Below are positions 33,060 to 40,546 of a stretch of DNA of 40,546 nucleotides, piece by piece. Both the position numbers and the translations under genes were made by a program. The stretch's first letter is position 1. Each line of letters begins with the position of its first letter. Source of the DNA: Sulfuritalea sp. (GTDB lineage Bacteria > Pseudomonadota > Gammaproteobacteria > Burkholderiales > Rhodocyclaceae). Below the pieces are notes generated by a model, which was not told where the DNA came from, did no database searches, and was given only the letters and a program-made list of their open reading frames with translations. Location: contig JADJFK010000039.1 of the NCBI GenBank assembly GCA_016708585.1, forward strand, positions 1 through 40,546. The letters run 5' to 3'.

Positions 33060-33871
33060 TTACAGCTTAATGAATCGGACTTTATTGGGCTTACCTGCTG
33101 GCATCAGTTCAAATTGAGCTGGGAATCTTTTGAACAGCTTCGTCGAAGTCGCGCTCTTTGCGAGAAGTTTTTTGTCGTGGAGTATCTTGGCAACTTCGGA
33201 TAGTTCAAGCCAATGCCCTGCCTGAAAATTAGGAAGTGCTGCGACAATTGCCTTAAGGAGTTACGACGGCTTTGGTTGCTTTACCTGGGGTCTTCTTTGA
33301 TGCCTTATTTTGCAGGCGACTTTTTCTTTGCTGCCGGTTTGGGTGCGGCCATCTTTACAGGAGGTGTCTTCGCTACGCCCTTCTTAGAGGTCATACGATT
33401 AGCTTCGACCGCGCCTGGCATAGTTTCCGGTTTTTTCGGCTTCGGGCTAAGAACCTCATCTGCACCTACATAGATGACCTGATCGTAGGCAGGTATAGCA
33501 TCCTGTGCCATCTTGCTACGCTCGCTTACACACACAACTCTGATGCCTCGCTCCCTAAGCCGCACTACCAGCGGGACAAAATCTAAATCTCCGGAGGCAA
33601 TAACTATCAACTTTGGCCGTGGCGTTAGACACGCCAACTCCATCGCATCTACGGCCAATGACATATCAGTGGTGTTTTTTGGGAGGGGCAGATTGACGAA
33701 TGGGCGAATGGCCCGCAATCGCAACACCTCTGCCAACCCCTTCATGTTTTCAGCGCTGCCATATGCACGACGAATTGCTATGGAACCTTCATTTCGCTCA
33801 AGCGTCTCAACAGCTTCAACAACCCATGCTGGCGACGAAAGATTATCGGCATCAATCAGTAATGCAATCAT
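33060..33871 (-). pseudogene. NYN-domain (PIN-like) protein with LOTUS-like C-terminus, two frame breaks
   Basis: Residues 1-130 are a NYN domain, a PIN-like RNase fold: acidic residues D7 and D9 (LLIDADN), D69, D75, and D95/D97 (SGDLDFVPLV). A Lys/Pro/Ala-rich linker follows and hits a stop at 33305. Past it, two frame changes (near 33308 and 33253) recover about 65 conserved-looking residues to a TAA at 33062-33060: IVAALPNFQAGHWLELSEV, KLLAKSATSTKLFKRFPAQF, and PNKVRFIKL. This resembles the winged-helix LOTUS/OST-HTH-like tails of related bacterial NYN proteins, which are thought to bind RNA. A 188-residue form ending at 33305 is the alternative. No partner gene is obvious; the cellular role is unknown. 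Confidence 0.72.
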
Positions 33872-34151
33872 TGTAGGTTCACCTATGGCGCTTTCAACGG
33901 TCCGACTGTTTCTGGTCTAGTTGCCGAGGAAGACAATCATATCGCATACCTATTGACTGCTTATGGCCGGGAGTTCGCGGAGACGATCGTCCGTTGTGTC
34001 GATGCAGAATTCCCAAGGCGACTATCCGGCGGCGAACTTGTTCAGATCAACGAGTGCTCGGTGCCCTATGCGGTCATACGCCTGCCTTTGAGCAACTCGT
34101 TTCTAATAGCCAATTGTTAGAGCTTCGGGCGGCAAAGTTAGAACGTGACCA

Positions 34152-34825
34152 TTACGCATCACTATTTGATTTGCTTCTAGCTATAGCTCGCCGGGTAAAT
34201 CCCTCAAGATCGTCAATATCTTCTAGCCATATATCAAGATTGCTATATGCGTTGCTGTAGTCGTCCCAGTCAAGATCCGAGCCGCCAAAGGATTCAAATC
34301 CTCTTGCAAAATCAAATAGCCTATTTGTTAAAGCCTGCAGCTCGCCAAGGCGGTACGTATATGACTTTATGTTCTCCCGAACCGGAACATTCCGGCTTCC
34401 CTCAGAAAAGGAATCGTTGAGCTCTCTTAACCTTGAGTGGTGAACCTGCAATCGCATCAGGATGTACGCCAAATAGTCACCTACGTCAGATTCAGCGTCA
34501 GCTATGCAGCGACTGAAGGTTTCTTTGTATTCCTCCGGTAACTCGGGAAAATCCGCCTCTAGAGGTGCGAGCGATCTAGCCCCGGATCGCCGCATCGTTC
34601 CCACGCCTCAATCAATAGCCTAGAACTCGATTTGAAGTATGAAGTTAATTCACTTAAGGCGTGCGGCAGAAAAGCTCGCGCCGCAATAAATCGACTCTCG
34701 CTGCTTATTTGAGTTGAACTTCGCAATATTGAGCGCAATTACGCTGGAGATGAAAGCCAACATACCGGTGTTAAGGGTTTGCCACCTATCCCAAACCTTT
34801 TGAACATAGATCCAATCCGACTGCC
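34152..34825 (-). pseudogene. Membrane-anchored hypothetical protein, two frame breaks, start unclear
   Basis: The C-terminal 140 residues (PELPEEYKETFSRCIADAES to RSKSNSDA at 34152) are intact: helical, acidic, cytosolic. Upstream frames join onto them. WDRWQTLNTGMLAFISSVIALNIAKF (in parts) gives a single membrane helix. Then, after a shift near 34692, FIAARAFLPHALSELTSYFKSSSRLL reads to a second shift near 34563 (one C short). This order, W-Q-T-L-x-x-G membrane helix, AARAxLPxALSEL, then FPELP, fits a widespread uncharacterised family seen in mobile regions. The only ATG in the first frame is 34763; the open frame extends to 34825. The 280 bases before 34152 hold no convincing gene. Confidence 0.6.
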
Positions 34826-35621
34826 CTCAATCCACGGCGCAAGGAACATGGAACTGGCATACAAAAAATTAGAGGTATGCCTATCAATTAATTACTGCAA
34901 CGAGAGTGTCCGCTTTTGACAATTCCAAGGTGCTTCACTTCGTAGTCCAGTTCTTAAGGTGTGCCTGACCTGACGGACACGTAAAGGGGTGACTCTTGGT
35001 GCAGAGGCGATATGGCTGCAGCTGGGCAATAGTTAATGTTAGCAGCATGCCTCACTAAATGCAGTTTCGGCCGAAGATTAGAGGCTTCAGCGCCATTGCC
35101 TGACCGACCGCTCCTGGCCGCCTGTACTCAGTGACCACCGGCAGCTACCAAACACCGGAATTCAACGGCGGCAATTCGGCCTCGAACTTGAAGGAGCCAC
35201 TGCGTGCAGCGTGCCCAAAACGGCCCGTCAGCTTTCTCCAGTCCGGCCATTCAGCTAAACCCAGGTTTAATGAAATGGCCTTCTACGAAGCGGCCGTTGG
35301 CGACCTCGACCTACCGGCTAGGAAGGACATTCGGAAAATCGCTCCATAGCCGCCGTTCAATTCACGGCTCGCTCCAAACCGGCCATTAAATCAACAGCTA
35401 CCGATTTCGCCGATCTGAACTTCGCCCACGCCGTGAAGAACCCAGCCTTGATAGCGGCACTTCATGCAAGCACCATCAACATCTACTGGAAAATCCACGT
35501 AGTACAAATGAAAAGCGCTCCATCGAGCAGATCAGAGGTTTCCGCGTGATGTCAAATCGGCGGAGCAGAAAAAGAGAGCGCCCAGAGGAGAGTTGCACCG
35601 CAGTCACAGAAATCGACAAAT
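34826..35621. other. Poorly coding stretch with imperfect short repeats
   Basis: No convincing gene: all frames are short with unlikely composition. The segment 35100-35400 holds related short units, for example CTCC-x(2-3)-CCGGCCATT at about 35235-35253 and 35370-35389, and GCGGCCGTTGGCGACC at about 35292-35307. It may be degenerate intergenic repeat or remains of mobile DNA. Confidence 0.4.
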
Positions 35622-35945
35622 TTACGACCAATCTATGCAGCCAACGCCCCCGCATGGCGCTTCCCACAGACATAGTGGCATCGTATCTTTCCCTTGGAAT
35701 CCACCACCAAGAATGGATTCCGGATAGGTCGGATTGTCAATTGCGGCAACGGACAGCTTTCGCGCAAGCAACTCGCCCGCTTCGATCGTCTGCAGCGGCC
35801 ACTTCTGGAGTGAAAATCCTGCGGTCGTCGTTTCAACAGAGTAGAGCGACATCGTCGTCTCCAAGTCAGGACGGCTATCGCGGTGTCCAAGAAGTAGCGG
35901 GCCGGAATGCAACAACGACTGACAATTCATCTCATGTGATGGCAA
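35622..35945 (-). CDS. Possible hypothetical protein, 107 residues
   Basis: A minus-strand frame with natural-looking composition (PLQTIEAGELLARKLSVAA, NPTYPESILGGGFQG, CLWEAPCGGVGC) but no recognised family, no clear ribosome site and no obvious operon partner. In this error-prone region it may be a fragment of a longer gene. It is weakly supported. Confidence 0.25.
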   Translation of the reverse strand: MPSHEMNCQSLLHSGPLLLGHRDSRPDLETTMSLYSVETTTAGFSLQKWPLQTIEAGELLARKLSVAAIDNPTYPESILGGGFQGKDTMPLCLWEAPCGGVGCIDWS

Positions 35946-35992
35946 GTGAGTATCCCCTAATAAGATTTCCAGAGTTCAAGCGCTCACTAAGG

Positions 35993-36725
35993 TCATAGAC
36001 CGTTCAGGATAAGAGTGACGCCTGATACGAAGAGCAATCCGAAGATGACTTTTTGAAAGTGCTGATCGGCAAAGCGTTTGAAAACTCTCGATCCAAGCCA
36101 CGATGAAATAATAACGGGTAGTGCTGCAACCATAACCAGTTGCATGGTGCGTGCATTGATCAAGCCTTCTGCGATGTAGATGCCAATAATGAGAATCTGG
36201 GTTCCAATAAAGAAGGACTGGAAAGTTGCGCGCTGAACATCCTTGTCCCATCCGCGCGAGGCGCACCAGAGAATTATTGGTGGGACCGGAGATCCCCGGT
36301 GGCTCCTCCCATGACGCCTGCGATCAAGCCAATACAGCCGTCAGCTGCTTTCCCTCCCCTTGAACCACTGGGAGACGTCTGCCGCGAAGCATGACCGAGC
36401 AGTAGATTACTAGAATGATGCCTATGCTCATCCGAAAAATCCCCGCATTGAGCATGGGAAGAATCAGTACGCCGACAGGAACTCCAAGGGCGCCTCCAAG
36501 CAGAAAAGGAGTTGCGCGCGCCAGTTTCACCTCTTTCTTGACGCTCAGTATTGATACACCTTGCCCCAGCAGCGAAGTCACCACAACAGTGGGTACCAAT
36601 AGTTGCGGCTCAATCGTCCAGGCCCAGAGCGATGTGGCGATCAAGGCGAAGGCAAATCCAGATATGCCCTGGACAAATCCCGCAACGACCCCCACGAGTA
36701 TGACCTGAACAAACACTGAATCCAC
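35993..36725 (-). pseudogene. TauE/SafE-family membrane exporter, two frame breaks
   Basis: Sulfite/organosulfonate exporter family (TSUP), inner membrane. ATG 36725 opens DSVFVQVILVGVVAGFVQGISGFAFAL (in parts), the first TauE repeat. The frame breaks near 36344 (one base short after GEGKQLT) and near 36292 (one extra G). Rejoined, the second repeat reads GCIGLIAGVMGGATGISGP, then IILWCASRGWDKDVQRATFQ, and ends at TGA 35993, about 243 residues, the normal length. It is the last visible gene of the ABC-transporter operon, 78 bases after the permease. The two G-rich repeats (GISGFA and GATGISGP) match the family. Substrate is unknown. Confidence 0.82.
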
Positions 36726-36802
36726 GGATTCAGTGGCGCAATTGGCGGTTCGCGAGAGTCATCGACCAATTCCGCTGGGGATGGATCGTGCATGCAATAA
36801 CA

Positions 36803-37668
36803 TTAATGCTGCATTCCCCATTTGCGCACAGTATGCTGTTCGATGATGCGAAAGATGAAGTTCTCGACGAACAGCCCTATCAGAATTACCGAAAATAGCC
36901 CGGCAAAACGTAGAATTTCCAGGAGGTTCTTCTTCTCGTAGATGAACCAGCCAAGGCCGCCTGTTCCGGAACTTACCCCGAAAACCAGCTCTGCCGCAAT
37001 CAACGTGCGCCAAGCAAACGCCCATCCGTTTTTCAGGCCGGTAAGGATGCTGGGAAACGCGGCTGGAATTAGTATCTTTGTAACATAGCCGAAACCGGTC
37101 AGCCCATAATTACGCCCCACCATGCGCAGAGTGTTTGACACCGCCAGAAATCCTGAATGCGTGTTCAGCGATACCGGCCACAGCACCGAGTGGACCAGTA
37201 CGAAGACGAGGCTTGTCGTGCCCAGTCCGAACCATATCAGCGCCAGGGGAAGCAAGGCGATCGCCGGAAGTGGATTCAGCATCGCAGTCAAAGTTTCCAG
37301 CAGGTCGGTACCAATCCGTGAGGTCATTGCGATCACGGTCATAAGCATCGCCATCGTCAGGCCAGTTGAATAGCCGATGAGCAGTACCTTGATGGAAGCA
37401 AGCATTCGGGTCATCAGGTCCCCATTCAGGATGGCGTCCTGAAACGCCGATACGGTCGACATGAATGTGGGGAATAGCAGATCATTGTTCAACCAAGTTG
37501 CATAGACCTGCCATATTCCGGCGAGAATGAGCAGGATCGCAATCTTGCGGACTGCGTCAACGTTGTGAACGCGTTCCCACGCCGACAGCGGCTTTCCACC
37601 ACACCGAAGTCAGTCGGCGCTGCCGTTTCTCTGTTGAATTCCGGGCGGGCGGTTTGGGTTTTAGTCAT
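36803..37668 (-). pseudogene. NitT/TauT-type ABC transporter permease, one frameshift
   Basis: Inner-membrane subunit related to SsuC/TauC. ATG 37668 starts TKTQTARPEFNRETAAPTD. At a three-A run (plus-strand TTT 37593-37595) one base is missing; adding it continues KPLSAWERVHNVDAVRKIAILL into the intact remainder. About six helices follow, and the EAA-loop-like segment AFPSILTGLKNGWAFAWRTLIAAEL (in parts) contacts the ATPase. Total about 288 residues. Its start overlaps the ATPase gene's end by eight bases (ATGACTAA), which supports both the frame repair and translational coupling. Confidence 0.85.
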
Positions 37669-38494
37669 GGACAATCTCCGGTTCCGACTCCTCGATCTGA
37701 TCGGCAAACAGCATTTTGTGAATCTGTCCGATAGTCTCATTCCATGCGCCGGATCCACGTCGTCGTGACCGTTGCTGGCAAGTTCCGCCTTGACCTGCGG
37801 GATGCGGCGAAAGCAGCAGGATGCGATTTCCGATTTTTTACCGCTTCCGGAATCGAGTGCATCGCAAACAAGACGGTGAACCGGGTGTCGTCCCACAACT
37901 GCAAAATCTCTTCCTGCATCTTGCGGCGAGTAAGCGCATCCAATGCTGCGAACGGTTCGTCCATGAGCAGGATGTCGGGTTCCCTATGGCCATGCCTCGC
38001 GCAATCGCCACACGCTGTTTCATTCCGCCCGAGAGTGTGTGCGGATAGTTATTGGCGAACTTCGTGAGGCTCACCTTTTCTATGTACTGCATCGCCTTCT
38101 CTTCTGCCGCTTTTCCGGACTGCCTGCCACTGGACGTCAGTGCGAAAATGACGTTCTCTGTCACTGTTTTCCAAGGTAGCAGTTGGTCAAACTCCTGAAA
38201 CACCATCATCCGATCCGCGCCAGGCTTGGTGATGGCAGCGCCTTTCAAATGTATGGAGCCCTCGACCGGCGTCATGCAGCCACCGACCGCCTTGAGCAAG
38301 GTCGACTTGCCGCAGCCGGAGGGGCCGAGCAGTACATATCGGTCGGACTTGAAAACCTGAAAGTCCACCCGATAGGTGGCCGTGACCAGATGCTCTCTGG
38401 TCTTGTATTGCAGCGTGACACCTCTCACATCGAGCAAGGGGGTCGCAGCGTCGTGTTCCACCATTTCGGCTTCCCTGAGATTGGATTGGTTCAA
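37661..38494 (-). pseudogene. NitT/TauT-type ABC transporter ATPase, about four frame breaks
   Basis: Powers the importer. Walker A GPSGCGKST (57-65), Q-loop FQEFDQLLPWKTV (typical of the nitrate/sulfonate/taurine branch) and signature LSGGMKQRVAIARG are intact. At about 37980 one C is missing; restoring it gives Walker B DILLMDEPFAALDALTRRK. Further shifts near 37845 (one extra A), 37798 and 37737 lead through IGNRILLLSPHP, VKAELASNGHDDVDPAH and IGQIHKMLFADQIEESEPE to the TAA at 37661, about 277 residues. Where the conserved switch His normally follows LLFVT, the sequence reads LFAMHSIPEA, with the His present. It starts 26 bases after the binding-protein gene. Confidence 0.85.
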
Positions 38495-38520
38495 TAGTGC
38501 TGAAATGAAGCGACTCTGCG

Positions 38521-39531
38521 TCAGCTACCTGAAAGACCATGTATTTCCGGGAAAAACAGATCCTTCCAGGATGCCGCCTTGGTCTTCAAGCTACCCACCT
38601 TGTTCATGAATTCAACGAATTTCATGATTCTTTCCGGCGCCAGTCCAAAACTGACTTCAGGATCGTCCAGCATAGCCAGGATTTTCTCGGCAGATTCCTT
38701 GCTCTTGGAAACCTTCAGATAGATTTCAACCGCACGCTTCTTGTCGCGGTTGATTGAATCCGTAGCCTCGCCGAATGCTGCAAACACCGCAGCATAGCTT
38801 CGTGGATTTGCACTGCGAAACTTGCCGGTGCTCCACATCATCAGGAAGCTTCCTGGCCCACCCATAATGTCGTAAGAGCTAAGCACCTTGCGTACCCCCG
38901 GCTTTTCCAGCTCCTGATTCTGAAATGGTGGCGAAGTGAAATGACTGTTCACTTCCTGTCCTGAAAGCATGGCGGCCATTCCGTCGGGATGCGAGAGGTT
39001 GACCATGAGGGTGCTGAGCTTGTTGTAGTTGGCATCGCCATAAGCCTGTGCTACTGCCATCTGCAAGTAGATGGTTTGAACCGAGGATCCCGCGCCGGCA
39101 ATGGCGATTCGATCCTTGTCGGTGAAATCCTTGATCGACTTGATGGCGGGATTGCGGGTGTTCAAAAAATTTGGCATTGAACACAGGACGCCGACTCCTT
39201 TTACATCAATATTGTTGCGAGTCTTGTCCCACAGCAGCAAGAAGGGCGGTATGCCGCCAGCGGCAAAATGCAGGCTTCCGGCAAGCAACGCGTCGTTCAT
39301 GGAGGAGCCGGCACCTGTCTGGCTCCAGCTTACCTTTGTGCTACCCAGACCCGCCGCCTTCAAGTGTTTTTCAATCAGTTGATCGTGTTGCATAACGGCC
39401 AGTGGCAGGTAGCCAATGCCAAATTGCAGCGCGATCTTGACTTCATCCGTCTCGGCTGCGGCTTTTCCCGTGGCCACTCCCAGCAAAATCAATGCTGCAA
39501 ACAGAAACGATGCGATCTTGAGCGCTTTCAT
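38521..39531 (-). CDS. NitT/TauT-type ABC transporter substrate-binding protein
   Basis: A 336-residue periplasmic protein of the SsuA/TauA/NMT1 kind. The signal peptide is residues 1-26 (KALKIASFLFAALILLGVATGKAAA). The mature protein has the fold's landmarks: LQFGIGYLPLAVMQHDQLIEKH, SWSQTGAGSSMNDALLAGSLHFA, IAGAGSSVQTIYLQMAVAQ. ATG 39531 follows GGAGGAG. It is one of the few unbroken genes in this region. The ligand is unknown; relatives bind sulfonates, nitrate, thiamine precursors or aromatic acids. Confidence 0.88.
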   Translation of the reverse strand: MKALKIASFLFAALILLGVATGKAAAETDEVKIALQFGIGYLPLAVMQHDQLIEKHLKAAGLGSTKVSWSQTGAGSSMNDALLAGSLHFAAGGIPPFLLLWDKTRNNIDVKGVGVLCSMPNFLNTRNPAIKSIKDFTDKDRIAIAGAGSSVQTIYLQMAVAQAYGDANYNKLSTLMVNLSHPDGMAAMLSGQEVNSHFTSPPFQNQELEKPGVRKVLSSYDIMGGPGSFLMMWSTGKFRSANPRSYAAVFAAFGEATDSINRDKKRAVEIYLKVSKSKESAEKILAMLDDPEVSFGLAPERIMKFVEFMNKVGSLKTKAASWKDLFFPEIHGLSGS

Positions 39532-39620
39532 GATTGCTTCTCCTCCAATATAGTTTGTCCGAAACCAATCTCGGTTGGCACGGTATTGCACTCGGCGTCA
39601 GTTGCCGATCTGTCCGATGA

Positions 39621-39842
39621 TCAACCTTCGAGGATTACCACCACCTGCCCCTCGGAGATAGCTTGTCCCTCGATAACCAGGACTTCCATGATTACCCCGT
39701 CATCTTCCGGTACGACTGGGATTTCCATCTTCATGGATTCTAGGATAATCAGCACATCACCCGATGCCACCGAGTCCCCTGGTTTGGAGGTGATTTTCCA
39801 TACTGATCCGGTAATTTCCGATTTAACTTCGATCTTCGCCAT
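39621..39842 (-). CDS. Biotin carboxyl carrier protein, 73 residues
   Basis: A stand-alone biotinyl domain. K38 in ESMKME is the biotinylation site. The flanking G-S-V-W-K and the later VIEGQAISEGQVVVILEG form the two halves of the barrel. It lacks the Pro/Ala linker of AccB, so it resembles the short carrier proteins found with dedicated acyl-CoA or organic-acid carboxylases. ATG 39842 follows a GGAG site. It lies 23 bases after the biotin carboxylase gene, on the same strand. Confidence 0.9.
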   Translation of the reverse strand: MAKIEVKSEITGSVWKITSKPGDSVASGDVLIILESMKMEIPVVPEDDGVIMEVLVIEGQAISEGQVVVILEG

Positions 39843-39865
39843 GCTTTCATTCTCCTTTTTAGCAA

Positions 39866-40546
39866 TTACTTCATCACTTCGGCCACAAGGCCGGTGTGAA
39901 CCTTTCCTTCGCGAAACGGGTCCGAGCGGAGAATCTGGAGCAAAGCGGAAATGTTGGTCTTTACGCCAGATACCTCGAAGTTCTCCAGAGCGTCGCATAG
40001 CTTGTCGATTGCAGCCCCGCGTGTCGGTTCGTGCACGATCACCTTGGCCAGCATCGGATCGTAGTGCGGTGTCACGATACGACCCTCGGCGTAGCCGGTT
40101 TCTATGCGGATGCCGTCACCGTGTGGTGGCCGAAAAACCGTGAGCGTCCCCGGCGAAGGATAAAATCGCTTCGGGTCTTCCGCGTGACCCGCGCCTGCAC
40201 AGCGTGGCCACTACGCTCCAGCTTCGCGGGCAGGATCGCCTCGAGATGTTCGCCGGCCGACGAACGAATCTGTGCCTCCACGAGGTCGACCCCGGTAATC
40301 TCTTCCGTCACACCGTGTTCGACCTGCAGCCGGGTGTTCATTTTCAGGAAGCTGAAGGTGCCATCTGCGCCCATCAGCATCTCGGCTGTGCGATATTGTC
40401 GTAGCCAAGTTTCTGCGAGGGTCGCGGCGATCGTGTCTGCCAGCGCCTCGATCATTCGCGCTCAAGGCCTGGTGCCGTTGCTTCCTCAATGATTTTTGAT
40501 GTCGTCGCTGAACCGAACAATCGCGTTCAAAAGATGGCGCACCGAG
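39866..40546 (-). pseudogene. Biotin carboxylase, C-terminal part, three frame breaks, cut by the right edge
   Basis: ATP-dependent carboxylation of the biotin carrier. The visible part begins inside the ATP-grasp domain (ERDCSVQRRHQK at the edge) and includes EMLMGADGTFSFL, MNTRLQVEHGVTEEITGVDLVE (in parts) with the bicarbonate/biotin-site residues, and the C-terminal domain ending HTGLVAEVMK. Frame breaks are near 40492 and 40452 (one A short each) and 40184 (one base short in the canonical RVYAEDP). K stands in FLKMNTRLQ where E is nearly invariant (FxEMNTRLQ), which would affect metal binding unless it is another sequence error. The N-terminal half and a carboxyltransferase must lie to the right. 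Confidence 0.88.

Noticed and set aside
33900..34130. Open plus-strand frame between the NYN gene and the membrane protein gene
   Set aside because: About 75 codons without a start codon or recognisable family; it may be a remnant but is not supportable.
35131..35349. 72-codon plus-strand frame
   Set aside because: It lies in repeat-like non-coding sequence, has no ribosome site, and the composition is not protein-like.
1..40546. CRISPR array, rRNA or intact tRNA gene
   Set aside because: No regularly spaced repeats, rRNA-like sequence or complete tRNA cloverleaf was seen.

Overview
The window is bacterial chromosome with high G+C content. Gene content and order point to a betaproteobacterium, probably of the Rhodocyclales/Nitrosomonadales type: pepA-holC, a sigma factor followed by DUF3619 and DUF3106 genes, ilvI-ilvH-ilvC-pssA-leuA, rpsP-rimM-trmD-rplS, and xseB-ispA-dxs-folE2 divergent from a Rieske oxygenase gene. 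Genus cannot be resolved from the sequence alone.

Layout. 1-1.2 kb: purB (minus, cut by the left edge, two frame breaks). 1.4-3.4 kb: a YibF-like GST gene and a convergent small gene, separated by an IS481-type insertion sequence that entered the CTAG shared by their two stop codons. 3.4-5.3 kb: holC and pepA (minus). 5.5-7.6 kb: lptF-lptG, the lipopolysaccharide export permeases. 7.6-9.6 kb: a minus-strand sigma factor/DUF3619/DUF3106/RDD group. 9.7-15.7 kb: branched-chain amino acid genes ilvI, ilvH, ilvC and leuA, with pssA (phospholipid synthesis) between them. 15.7-19.9 kb: a DUF2069 membrane protein, wrbA-like quinone reductase, YihY-type membrane protein, a 503-residue protein of unknown function, and pyrF. 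19.9-21.9 kb: the rpsP-rimM-trmD-rplS ribosome operon. 22.06-23.27 kb: an IS407-group IS3 element that splits the terminator between rplS and folE2. 23.3-27.2 kb: isoprenoid and folate/queuosine genes xseB-ispA-dxs-folE2 (minus). 27.5-30.6 kb: a Rieske oxygenase, a DMT transporter, a tiny exported peptide and a charged coiled-coil exported protein.

30.7 kb to the right edge is accessory DNA. cysC loses its normal C-terminus at about 31.16 kb. Then come a P4-type integrase, a NYN-domain protein, a membrane-anchored hypothetical protein, a poorly coding stretch, and a minus-strand operon for a biotin carboxylase, a biotin carrier, a NitT/TauT-type ABC importer and a TauE/SafE exporter.

Many genes are broken by one- or two-base indels, often in homopolymers: purB, ispA, xseB, the coiled-coil gene, integrase, NYN gene, hypothetical membrane protein, TauE, permease, ATPase and biotin carboxylase. 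Joining the frames restores family-like proteins with sensible ends. Sequence or assembly error is the simplest explanation, although real decay of the island cannot be excluded. No rRNA, intact tRNA or CRISPR array was seen.
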